Source: Microvirga lotononidis
GTDB lineage: Bacteria > Pseudomonadota > Alphaproteobacteria > Rhizobiales > Beijerinckiaceae
Length of the DNA stretch: 64,000 nt
NCBI RefSeq assembly: GCF_034627025.1
Contig: NZ_CP141048.1
Span: 2,926,001-2,990,000, forward strand
Direction of reading: 5' to 3'
Numbering within the stretch: the stretch's first letter is position 1; each line of letters starts with the position of its first letter. Shown piece by piece: positions 29,466 through 38,365 of the stretch. The translations under genes and the position numbers were made by a program. The notes below the pieces were generated by a model. That model was not told the origin of the DNA. It was given only the letters and a program-made list of their open reading frames with translations, and searched no databases.

Positions 29466-30296
29466 ATGCGCCGCTTGCTTGCTTTCTGCCTGATTGGGCT
29501 CTCGATCGCCATTGGCCCGTTCCATGACGCTCATGGCCAGCCGGCCCGCAGGGCCGATGCGGGCAAGTTGGTGCCGCACCGTCTCGGGCAGACGGACGTC
29601 TACATCCTGTCCTTCGGTCTCTGGGGCCCGCAGAGCGTGTTCGAGAGCGAGGCCAGGGGAGCGGCACGCATCCTCGAGGCAAATTTCGACGGAAAAGGAC
29701 GCTCCATCGTCCGGGTCAACACCAAGCGCCGCGCCGGTGCGACGCCCCAGACCCTCATGGCGGCCGCTACGGCTGCCGGGAAAGCGCTCGATCCCGCCGA
29801 GGATATCGTGGTGCTCGTCCTCACCTCCCATGGAGGCCCGGAAGGAATCGGACTCGTGGCAGGTCGCGACGCCCTTCTCGTCACGCCGGACAATGTCCGG
29901 GAGTTGCTGGACCGGACCCGGGCCGAGAACCGGGTCCTGATCGTCTCGGCCTGCTATTCGGGCATCTTCGCCCGGGAATTGGCCGATCCGCACACTCTCG
30001 TCATCACGGCGGCGGCAGCCGACAAGCCGTCCTTCGGCTGCCGGGACGGGGCAACCTGGACCTATTTCGGCGATGCCTTCTTCAACAAGGCCCTGAGAGG
30101 CGAGCGCCGTCTGGATGTCGCGTTCGAGCAAGCGCGCGGGCTGGTCACGCAGCGCGAGCGGCGCGAAGGCTTCGATCCGTCCAACCCGCAGATCGCCGGC
30201 GGCGAGCAGGTCCTGGCGCGGCTCAAGGAGGCGGCCTGTCGGGCCGGTGCTCCCACGCAGCAGGCCGGGCGCGCGGCGCGATCGGCGACCTGTTGA
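29466..30296 (+). CDS. Exported C13-family cysteine peptidase
   Basis: A 276-residue protein with a signal peptide (LLAFCLIGLSIAIGPFHDAHG). The catalytic His of the caspase/legumain fold is in VLVLTSHGGPEG, and the catalytic Cys is in LIVSACYSGIFA. This pair and the N-terminal YILSFGLWGPQSVFESEA match bacterial C13 (legumain-like) peptidases. Family members cleave after Asn or Asp, which is inferred rather than visible here. Location is periplasmic or secreted. The ATG at 29466 directly precedes the signal peptide. Confidence 0.85.
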   Translation: MRRLLAFCLIGLSIAIGPFHDAHGQPARRADAGKLVPHRLGQTDVYILSFGLWGPQSVFESEARGAARILEANFDGKGRSIVRVNTKRRAGATPQTLMAAATAAGKALDPAEDIVVLVLTSHGGPEGIGLVAGRDALLVTPDNVRELLDRTRAENRVLIVSACYSGIFARELADPHTLVITAAAADKPSFGCRDGATWTYFGDAFFNKALRGERRLDVAFEQARGLVTQRERREGFDPSNPQIAGGEQVLARLKEAACRAGAPTQQAGRAARSATC

Positions 30297-30424
30297 TCCT
30301 GCGGCGTTGCGGCCGTCGAGGAGCTTGGCTTTAAAGCGCCCGGCGCCGTTCCTGTGCTTGACAGCACCACCAGGACGATTACGGCAGAACGCCCTGTCCG
30401 ATCTCAGCCCGTACCGGAACCCTC

Positions 30425-30766
30425 ATGAGCCCCCACACGACACCCGTCCTGATGCTGGTCGCATCGAACGTCTTCATGACCTTCGCCTGGTACGGACATC
30501 TCAAGTTCAAGACATCGCCCCTCTGGATCGCCGTTATGGGCAGCTGGGCCATCGCGTTCGTCGAGTACTGGTTCGCCGTGCCGGCCAACCGGATCGGCTC
30601 TGCGGTCTATTCGGCGGCCGAACTCAAGACCATGCAGGAGGTCATCACCCTCGTGGTCTTCGCGGTCTTCTCGGTCTTCTACCTGAAGGAGCCCCTCGGC
30701 TGGAACCATCTGATCGGCTTCGGCCTCATCGCCACGGGCGCCGCCTTCATCTTCCAGGCGCGCTAA
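30425..30766 (+). CDS. DUF486 (DMT-like) small membrane protein
   Basis: A 113-residue protein with four predicted membrane segments. [20 protein letters not shown] and [19 protein letters not shown] are signature sequences of DUF486, a family of small drug/metabolite-transporter-like proteins. Function unknown. The ynfA-type gene follows after 13 bp, so two tiny four-helix membrane proteins probably form one operon. Confidence 0.9.
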   Translation: MSPHTTPVLMLVASNVFMTFAWYGHLKFKTSPLWIAVMGSWAIAFVEYWFAVPANRIGSAVYSAAELKTMQEVITLVVFAVFSVFYLKEPLGWNHLIGFGLIATGAAFIFQAR

Positions 30767-30779
30767 TCCGGTCCCGGAT

Positions 30780-31100
30780 ATGACGTTCCTCGTCTATGCC
30801 GGCGCGGCGCTCGCCGAGATCGCCGGGTGCTTTTCCTTCTGGGCCTGGTTGCGGCTCGGCAAGTCTCCCCTGTGGCTCGTGCCCGGCATGGGGGCGCTTG
30901 CCCTCTTTGCCTATCTCCTGACCCTGGTTCCGGCCGATGCCGCTGGCCGGGCCTATGCGGCCTATGGCGGGGTCTACATCGTCGCCTCTATCCTGTGGCT
31001 CTGGATCGCCGAAGGCGCGCGGCCGGACCGCTGGGACATTGCGGGTGCGGGCATCTGCATGGCCGGCGCGGCGCTCATCCTGTTCGGGCCGCGAGGGTGA
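30780..31100 (+). CDS. YnfA/UPF0060 family small membrane protein
   Basis: A 106-residue protein with four membrane segments. The sequence [20 protein letters not shown], then [18 protein letters not shown] and [19 protein letters not shown], is characteristic of UPF0060/YnfA. The family is related to small multidrug resistance transporters and its substrate is uncertain. It is probably translated from the same mRNA as the DUF486 gene 13 bp upstream. Confidence 0.92.
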   Translation: MTFLVYAGAALAEIAGCFSFWAWLRLGKSPLWLVPGMGALALFAYLLTLVPADAAGRAYAAYGGVYIVASILWLWIAEGARPDRWDIAGAGICMAGAALILFGPRG

Positions 31101-31156
31101 GGGGGAACACTATACTAGGGGATACTAGGGGGCAGCAGCGTGTCCTCGCACCCTCC

Positions 31157-31248
31157 ACGTCATCACCGGCCTCGTGCCGGTGATCTCGACCGGAAATGCG
31201 TCGCGCTTCACGGCATCGGGATGGCCGGCACAAGGCCGACCATGACGT
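31157..31248. repeat. Paired palindromic intergenic repeat, copy 2
   Basis: This has the same organisation as copy 1: an ACGTCATCACCGGCCTCGTG arm, then a GGGATGGCCGGCACAAGGCC arm ending in ATGACGT. It lies between ynfA (+) and the PQQ-dependent dehydrogenase gene (-), where it could also act as a bidirectional stop signal. A 10-bp tandem repeat (ATACTAGGGG) lies just before it, at about 31113-31132. Confidence 0.8.
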
Positions 31249-31269
31249 GCGGAGATGATCGTACGCCCC

Positions 31270-32409
31270 TCACGTCGCCGGCTTCATGCGCAGGATCCGG
31301 CCGTTGCGGGAATCCGTCAGCAGGTAGACGAGGCCGTCCGGGCCCTGGCGCACGTCGCGGATGCGCTCGCCGAGCTGCTGCAGCATGCGCTCTTCGCCGG
31401 TGACGCGGTTGCCGTCGGTTTCGAGCCGCGACACGAGCTTGCCCGACAGGGCGCCGACGAGGATGCTGCCGCGCCAGGCCGGGAACTGGTCGCCCGTGTA
31501 GAAGGCCATGCCGGAGGGCGCAATGGATGGGTCCCAGTAGAAGACAGGCTGCTCAAGGCCCTCCTTCTTCGTACCTTCGCCGATCTTCGCGCCGGAATAA
31601 TCGACCCCGTAGGAGATCACCGGCCAGCCGTAATTCTTGCCCTTCTGCGGGATGTTCAGCTCGTCGCCGCCGCGGGCGCCGTGCTCCACGGTCCAGAGTT
31701 CGCCCGTGATCGGGTGGAGCGCGGCCGATTGCAGGTTGCGGTGGCCGAGGGACCAGATCTCGGGCCGGGTATCCCCCCGGTTCAGGAACGGGTTGCCGGG
31801 AGCCGCGCCCCCTTCGGGCTTGATGTGGACGATCTTGCCGATGTGGTTGGCCGGGTTCTGCGCCTGGTCGCGCAGGTCGAACCGGTCGCCGAGGGTCACG
31901 AAGAGGTTGCCGTCGCGGTCGAACACGAGGCGCGAGCCCCAATGGTTGTTGCCGGTATGCGCCGGTTCCTGGCGGAAGATGACCTGCGTCTCCTTGAGGG
32001 CGGTCCCGTCCTGGTTGAGGCGGCCGCGGGCGACGGTCGTGCCGGAGCGGCCTTCCCCGCGATCCTCCGCGAAGCTCAGGTAGACGAGGCGGTTCTGCGC
32101 GAAAATCGGGTCGAGGGCGACGTCGAGGAGGCCGCCCTGTCCGCGCGCGGCGATCTTTGGGAGGCCCCGGATCGGCTCGGAGATGGTGCCGTCGGCGTCG
32201 ATGGTGCGCAGGCGGCCGGGGCGTTCCGTCACGAGCATGCGGCTGTCGGGCAGGAAGGCGAGACCCCAGGGATTCTCGAGGTTGCGGGCCAGCGTCTCGA
32301 CGATCACCTCGACCTTGTCGGTGCGAAGGCGCTGGGTGTCCTGGGCCAGGGCGGAGGGGATGGCGCCGAGAGCAAGCGCGCAGGCCAGGGCAATTCGAGG
32401 GCTCAGCAT
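31270..32409 (-). CDS. PQQ-dependent sugar dehydrogenase family protein
   Basis: A 379-residue exported protein (signal peptide ALACALALGAIPSALAQ). It has the soluble aldose dehydrogenase propeller: ENPWGLAFLPDSRMLVTERPG, GQGGLLDVALDP, GHRNLQSAALHP and PVISYGVDYSGAKIG. These match the YliI-like/GSDH family, whose members oxidise sugars with PQQ in the periplasm. The ATG at 32409 begins the signal peptide; an extra 20 codons upstream were rejected. No PQQ synthesis genes are in the window. Confidence 0.9.
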   Translation of the reverse strand: MLSPRIALACALALGAIPSALAQDTQRLRTDKVEVIVETLARNLENPWGLAFLPDSRMLVTERPGRLRTIDADGTISEPIRGLPKIAARGQGGLLDVALDPIFAQNRLVYLSFAEDRGEGRSGTTVARGRLNQDGTALKETQVIFRQEPAHTGNNHWGSRLVFDRDGNLFVTLGDRFDLRDQAQNPANHIGKIVHIKPEGGAAPGNPFLNRGDTRPEIWSLGHRNLQSAALHPITGELWTVEHGARGGDELNIPQKGKNYGWPVISYGVDYSGAKIGEGTKKEGLEQPVFYWDPSIAPSGMAFYTGDQFPAWRGSILVGALSGKLVSRLETDGNRVTGEERMLQQLGERIRDVRQGPDGLVYLLTDSRNGRILRMKPAT

Positions 32410-32492
32410 GTGGGATTCTCTCCGTCGATTGTCATGCCGGAGAGCTAAACATCTGCGGCAGGCCGTCAACCGGGCCGCCGTTCACTCACGCG

Positions 32493-32684
32493 TTATCGCA
32501 GCGAAAGGACGTGGATGGTTTTCGTGTCCCGCGCGGACAGGCTCTGGGTGGTGGCCATGACGGAGAGAGTCGCGATACCCAACAGCATGACCAGGGCCAG
32601 AGAACAGCGGCTTTCCTGGCGCGGGTCGAGCCGGTGGGCGCGGGTGGAAACACGGGTGACGTGCCTTGGTCGGAAAGTCTTCAT
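32493..32684 (-). CDS. Small single-pass membrane or exported protein, unknown
   Basis: A 63-residue basic protein with one hydrophobic stretch (CSLALVMLLGIATLSVMA) after an Arg/His-rich N-terminus. No family is recognised, and the ribosome binding site (GGGAATGG) is weak. It is kept because it fills a gap and has a signal-anchor-like shape, but it may be spurious. Confidence 0.35.
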   Translation of the reverse strand: MKTFRPRHVTRVSTRAHRLDPRQESRCSLALVMLLGIATLSVMATTQSLSARDTKTIHVLSLR

Positions 32685-32831
32685 CGGTCCATTCCCAGCA
32701 GCTGAACAGAAGCTGCAGAAGAAAAACTTGTGCGATTCAAGAAAGTTCCCGCCTTATCCGAAAGCGCTGCTTCCGGTTTTTCAGCTAAGTGTCCGTATTA
32801 ACTAATTATTAACCATTGTGGCAACGTATGC

Positions 32832-33239
32832 TCAAGCTTTGCGGCTCACCACGACCGACTCCGCCGAGCGCTCCGTCGGCCCGTGGTAGACGGCCTCGAT
32901 ATTGTGCCCGTCCGGATCGAAGGCAAAGGCGGCATAATAGCCCAGGTGATAGGACCGTTCTCCCGGCCCGCCGTTGTCGCGCCCGCCATGGGAGAGGGCG
33001 GCCGCGTGGAACGCGTGAACGGCCTCCCTGTCTGGTGCCTGGAAGGCGAGATGGACCCGGGAGACCGGCCCGTCCGCCCGGTCCACCCACAGCTCGTCGC
33101 AGGCGAAATGGGTCGGGCTCTCCGAGGTGAACTCGCGGCCGACAGCCTTGAGGACGGCCCGGTAGAAGCGGCGGCTGGCTTCGAGATCGGATACGCGCAG
33201 GTGAACGTGATCGATGAGGCGGCCCTGATGGTGAGGCAT
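32832..33239 (-). CDS. VOC (glyoxalase/dioxygenase superfamily) protein
   Basis: A 135-residue protein starting with the typical LIDHVHLRVSDLEASRRFYR strand-helix and ending with AFAFDPDGHNIEAVYHG, where the second metal His/Glu pair of VOC proteins lies. It is probably a metal-dependent lyase, dioxygenase or resistance protein; the substrate is not predictable. AAGGA precedes the ATG at 33239. It lies 54 bp downstream of the first RTX gene on the same strand. Confidence 0.88.
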   Translation of the reverse strand: MPHHQGRLIDHVHLRVSDLEASRRFYRAVLKAVGREFTSESPTHFACDELWVDRADGPVSRVHLAFQAPDREAVHAFHAAALSHGGRDNGGPGERSYHLGYYAAFAFDPDGHNIEAVYHGPTERSAESVVVSRKA

Positions 33240-33293
33240 GGCTGTCCTTCCAGCGGTTCTTCCGATCCCCTGGTATCACCCGCCGCTGATTTC

Positions 33294-35291
33294 TTACAGG
33301 ACGAACCATCCTTTGCTGAGGTCGATCGCGCCCTTGAGCTTGATCACGGCCTCCGCGGCCTTGTCGTTGTCGGTGTTGAGGTAGATGTAGGTTTCCTTCT
33401 TCGCCTTCTCGACGCGAAGCTCGCCGGCCTTGCTGAAGGCCTTGCTGCCGATGAAGACGAACTTCTGATCGCCCTTCTTCCGGGTGTTGGCATCGATGCC
33501 CGACAGGTCGATGCGGTCGCCGGCCTTGCCCGAGAAGTCGAGGATGAGGTCGGCCTTGCTCTTGGTCGCGCCGGTGTCGCGCTCGGCGAACACGAACACG
33601 TCCTTGCCGGCCCCGCCGCTGAGGCTGTCCCGCCCGAGCCCGCCCAGGAGCCGGTCGTCGCCGGCCGCGCCGTCGAGCCGGTCGGCACCGGCCGCGCCGA
33701 TGAGGATGTTGCGGAAGGCGTCGCCGGCGAGGGCATCGCTGCCGGCGCCGCCCGAGAGGGTGTCGGCAAGGGCCGTGTTGCGCACCAGGGTGCCGGCGCC
33801 GAGATCGAGAATGTGGGCCACGGTCCAGGTGAGGGCGCCCTCGACCAGGGTGACCACGGCCTGCTTGCTGCCGGGGCTGGCATAGGCGTGGTTGAACGTG
33901 GCGCGCCCGGCGGTGGGGGACACGAGGCTGCTGGAGCCGTCGCCCCAGGCGATGCTGACGCGGGAGGCATTGCCGACGTTCAGCGTCGCCTCGACGAAGC
34001 GGCCCTCGGCGATGGCGGCCGCATGCGCCTTGTACAGCAGGTCGACCCGGAAGATGTCGTAACGCCCGTTGGTGTCCCCGGCGACCAGGTTGGAGCCACC
34101 ACTCTCGAAGATCACATAGCGTCCATCGAGGCTGAACTGGGCATTGTAGCTACCACGATCTGCTTCCACGCCGGCCGCAGCGGTCGACAGACGGGTGATC
34201 GCACCGGTGGTCAGGTCCTTGAGGAAGATGTCGGAGGTGCCATTGGTATCACCGGCGACCAAGTTGGAGGCATCGCTTTCGAACACCACGGAACGCCCGT
34301 CCGAACTGAACCGGGCGCTGGAGCTGCTGCCGTTGACTTGCGCGCCGGTCGCATCGGTGGACAAACACGTGACCGCGTCGGTGACCAAGTCCTTGAGGAA
34401 GATGTCGGAGCTATTGTTGGTGTCACCTTCGACCAGGTTGGAAGCGCTGCTTTCGAACAGGACGTAGCGCCCGTCCGGGCTGAACCGGGCGCTGTCGCTG
34501 CTGCTATCTGCTTGCGCTCCGGCGGCACTGGTGGACAGGCGCGTGATGGCGCCGGTGACGAGGTCCTTGAGGAAGATATCGTAGCTGCTGTTGGTATCAC
34601 CTTCAACCAGGTTGGAGGACGCGCTCTCGAACACCAGATAGCGCCCGTCTGGGCTGAACTGGGCATTGTAGCTGCTGGCATTCGCTTGTGCGCCTGCCGC
34701 GTTGGTCGACAGGCGGGTGATCGCGCCGGTAGTGAGGTCCTTGAGGAAAATGTCAGAGCGAAAGTTGGTGTCGCCTTCGACCAGGTTGGAGGCGGTGCTA
34801 TGGAACACCAGGTAGCGCCCGTCCGGGCTGAACTGCGCGCCGTAGCTGCTGTCGTTGGCTTGCGCGCCGGCGGCATTGGTCGACAGGCGGGTGATCGCGC
34901 CGGTGGTCAGGTTCTTGAGAAAAATGTCGGAGCTATTGTTGGTGTCACCTTCGACCAGGTTGGAGGCATTGCTTGTGAACATCACGTAGTGACCATCGGG
35001 AGTGAAACAGGCGGTGAAGCTGCCACGATCTGCTTCCGCACCGCCCGCGTCGGTGGACAGGCGGATGATCGTGCCGGTGGTCAGGTCCTTGAGGAAGATA
35101 TCGTAGTCGTTGTTGAAGTCGCTGGCGACCAAGTTCGAAGCAAAGCTTTCAAACGCCACGTAGCGGCCATCCGGGCTGAACTGGGCATAGTAACTGTCGC
35201 TGTTTCCTTCCACCCCACCCGCGTTAGTCGAGATCCGCGTCTGGATGTCGGCAATGGTGGGGCGGGCGACGGTTTGCACGGACAGGAGCAT
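33294..35291 (-). CDS. Secreted RTX protein with a seven-repeat beta-propeller (paralogue 1)
   Basis: A 665-residue protein with seven tandem repeats of about 57 residues, each built around FSPDGRYVxFES, SNLVxGDTN and DIFLKDLTTGAITRLS. These are PD40/TolB-like propeller blades, so this is probably one seven-bladed propeller. A PKD-like segment follows (VSIAWGDGSSSLV), then Ca-binding RTX repeats (GGAGSDALAG, GGLGRDSLSGGAGKDVFVF). The C-terminus is of M10-peptidase type and ends in DLSKGWFVL. There is no N-terminal signal, so type I secretion is expected. AGAGG precedes the ATG at 35291. Its last ~766 bp are identical to paralogue 2. Confidence 0.88.
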   Translation of the reverse strand: MLLSVQTVARPTIADIQTRISTNAGGVEGNSDSYYAQFSPDGRYVAFESFASNLVASDFNNDYDIFLKDLTTGTIIRLSTDAGGAEADRGSFTACFTPDGHYVMFTSNASNLVEGDTNNSSDIFLKNLTTGAITRLSTNAAGAQANDSSYGAQFSPDGRYLVFHSTASNLVEGDTNFRSDIFLKDLTTGAITRLSTNAAGAQANASSYNAQFSPDGRYLVFESASSNLVEGDTNSSYDIFLKDLVTGAITRLSTSAAGAQADSSSDSARFSPDGRYVLFESSASNLVEGDTNNSSDIFLKDLVTDAVTCLSTDATGAQVNGSSSSARFSSDGRSVVFESDASNLVAGDTNGTSDIFLKDLTTGAITRLSTAAAGVEADRGSYNAQFSLDGRYVIFESGGSNLVAGDTNGRYDIFRVDLLYKAHAAAIAEGRFVEATLNVGNASRVSIAWGDGSSSLVSPTAGRATFNHAYASPGSKQAVVTLVEGALTWTVAHILDLGAGTLVRNTALADTLSGGAGSDALAGDAFRNILIGAAGADRLDGAAGDDRLLGGLGRDSLSGGAGKDVFVFAERDTGATKSKADLILDFSGKAGDRIDLSGIDANTRKKGDQKFVFIGSKAFSKAGELRVEKAKKETYIYLNTDNDKAAEAVIKLKGAIDLSKGWFVL
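33295..34060. repeat. 766-bp direct repeat, copy A (3' half of RTX gene 1)
   Basis: This segment is identical by eye to 38367-39132 at a constant offset of 5,072 bp. It covers the C-terminal ~254 codons: the PKD-like and RTX region plus the end of the last blade. Upstream of 34060 the two genes diverge clearly while staying colinear. Confidence 0.9.
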
Positions 35292-35460
35292 GGCGGACCT
35301 CTTAATGACGTGCGGCGGCCACAGCCGCGTGAAGGCGCACTGACTTAAACAGGCTCGCCTCCCCACGGGCTACTCTCCGGACGAAGGGGCTCGCAGGCGC
35401 GGGCGCCCTGCGGTTTCCTGGATTTCGTTCTCCTGTCTCCTACCGGTTCGCTTTTCACTG

Positions 35461-35488
35461 CCTGCCATCCCCAGCCGGGGATGGCAGG
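35461..35488 (-). terminator. Hairpin downstream of the TctC gene
   Basis: A perfect 12-bp inverted repeat (CCTGCCATCCCC / GGGGATGGCAGG) with a 4-base loop lies 16 bases past the stop of the minus-strand tctC-like gene. On that strand it is followed by AGTGAAAAGC rather than a U-run, so it may be a weak terminator or an RNA-stabilising hairpin. Confidence 0.5.
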
Positions 35489-35503
35489 CGGTTCCGATTG
35501 AAC

Positions 35504-36484
35504 TCACTCGGCCTTGATGCTCGCCGCCTTGATGATCTCGGCCCAGGTCTGGATCTCCTTGGCGAGATAGGGCTTGAACGCTTCCGGATCGCGCACGTTC
35601 AGGGTGAAGCCGAGCTTGGTGATGCGCTCCTTCACGTCGGGCTTGTTGAGGATCGCGATGATCGTGCCAGAGAGCTTGTCAAGCACGGGCTTCGGCGTGT
35701 TCACCGGCGCGAAGAAGGCGGCCCAGGATTCCGCGTCCGCATCGGTGATGCCCTGCTCGCGCAGGGTCGGGACGTCCGGAGCCTGCGGGTTGCGCTGCGG
35801 GCTGGCGATGCCGATGGCGCGCATCTGGCCGGCCTGGAACTGAGACAGGACGCTGGGCAGGGTCGAGTTCGACACGTCGATGCGGCCCGCCATGATCTCC
35901 GTCACCAGAGGGGCGGCGCCCCGGAATGGCACATGGGTCATCTTGGTGCCCGTTCGGGTCATGAACAGCTCGGTCGCCAGATGCGAGCCGGAGCCGACGC
36001 CGGTCGAGCCGTAGTTCAGCTTGCCCGGATCCTTCTTGGCGATCTCGATCAGCTCGGGAATGGTCTTGGCCGGAAGGTCGTTCCTGACCACGAAGACGTG
36101 CTCGAAGGCGCCCGCGCCCGCGAGCGGGGCGAAGTCCTTCACCGCGTCGTAGCCCGGCTCCTTCAGCAGGAACATGTTGTTCCCGTGCGTCTGGTTGTTG
36201 CCGAACACGATAGTGTAGCCGTCGGGCTCCGCCTTGGCGACCGCGCGGGTGCCGACGGCGCCCGAGGCGCCGGCCAGGTTCTCGACGATCACGTTCTGGC
36301 CGAGATCCTTGCCCATCTCCTCCGCGACGATGCGGGCGATCACGTCGGTCGGTCCGCCGGCCGGGTAGGGTACCACCATCTTGATGATGCGGTTCGGGAA
36401 GTCCTGGGCGGAGGCTGCGGTGGCGAAGAGGGCCGCGCCGGCGACGAGGCCGAGCGCGAGGCGGCGGGTGACGGAAGTGGTCAT
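35504..36484 (-). CDS. Tripartite tricarboxylate transporter substrate-binding protein (TctC/Bug family)
   Basis: A 326-residue periplasmic binding protein. The signal peptide reads RRLALGLVAGAALFATAASA. NRIIKMVVPYPAGGPTDVIAR is the family's hallmark strand, followed by VENLAGASGAVGTRAVA and KLNYGSTGVGSGSHLATELF. Bug proteins bind small carboxylates. No TctA/TctB membrane genes are in the window, which is common for this expanded family. It lies between the two RTX paralogues, divergent from aatA. Start ATG at 36484, with GGAGC upstream. Confidence 0.92.
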   Translation of the reverse strand: MTTSVTRRLALGLVAGAALFATAASAQDFPNRIIKMVVPYPAGGPTDVIARIVAEEMGKDLGQNVIVENLAGASGAVGTRAVAKAEPDGYTIVFGNNQTHGNNMFLLKEPGYDAVKDFAPLAGAGAFEHVFVVRNDLPAKTIPELIEIAKKDPGKLNYGSTGVGSGSHLATELFMTRTGTKMTHVPFRGAAPLVTEIMAGRIDVSNSTLPSVLSQFQAGQMRAIGIASPQRNPQAPDVPTLREQGITDADAESWAAFFAPVNTPKPVLDKLSGTIIAILNKPDVKERITKLGFTLNVRDPEAFKPYLAKEIQTWAEIIKAASIKAE

Positions 36485-36600
36485 CGGAAAAGGCGGCTCC
36501 TCGAAAGCCCATTGGCGACGGGCTGATCTTGTGTGCTGTTTTGCTTGCTTGGGCGGCTTCGCCGCATTAGGGTCCGCCGCCGTCACGGTTCCCTTCTTAA

Positions 36601-37823
<1,223 letters not shown>

Positions 37824-37824
<1 letters not shown>

Positions 37825-38099
37825 TGAATGTGCCCCGGACCTTCCATCCGGATCCCGGGGCAGAGCCTTACCGGGCCAATCCCGCCTCCACGCACCGCGT
37901 GAAGTTCGATGCCCGCGTCGACTTCACCAATGGCGGCTACGTGGAGGCGAAAGACTTCCTTCTCGACATCGAGGGCGAAGACATCTCGCCCGAGCGCCTG
38001 GCCGAGATCATCGTCTCGGCCATGAACCTCCTGCGCGCCGGTCCCGTGACGATCACGGCCATGCGCATCGTCGGGCGCGGCGAGAACCTGGACGGCTAG
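37824..38099 (+). CDS. Small protein translationally coupled to aatA, unknown function
   Basis: A 91-residue soluble protein whose ATG overlaps the aatA stop. Composition is typical of a real gene (VKFDARVDFTNGGYVEAKDF, ISPERLAEIIVSAMNLLRAG). I recall similar small proteins next to cyclase-type (kynurenine formamidase-like) genes in other bacteria, but cannot name a family. Coupling suggests expression in proportion to the aminotransferase. Confidence 0.7.
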
Positions 38100-38308
38100 T
38101 TGCTCCTCCTGTTCGGAAAGCCGGTTGGACGTTGACGTTCCACGTCGGCAACTCATCGGACTTGACCCGGGAATCCCGCTTCAATCCGCTCTCACCTCAT
38201 CCCGGGGAGCAGACGAAGTCTGCGTCTCGAAGGCGGCCCCAATCCTCTCTTGATCCTCCTTCGCGATGCCGCTGATAGCGGCTCTTCTGGATGAGGGTGA
38301 AGGGGTGG

Positions 38309-38338
38309 GGATGGCCGGCACGAGGCCGGCCGTGACGG
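38309..38338. repeat. Half copy of the palindromic intergenic repeat
   Basis: GGATGGCCGGCACGAGGCCG followed by GCCGTGACGG matches the right arm of the paired repeat. The left arm is not recognisable in the preceding ~200 bases, which otherwise appear to hold no gene. Confidence 0.6.
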
Positions 38339-38365
38339 TTGAGGTGTGATCCGACGGCCTGTGTC

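Noticed and set aside
32883-35348. 821-residue open frame antisense to RTX gene 1 (and 389-residue and 330-residue frames over gene 2)
   Set aside because: The apparent internal repeats are only the propeller repeats read backwards. The RTX gene has a clear start, ribosome binding site and domain order.
35504-36484. A full tripartite tricarboxylate transport locus around the TctC gene
   Set aside because: No TctA- or TctB-like membrane protein is present on either side; orphan binding proteins are common.
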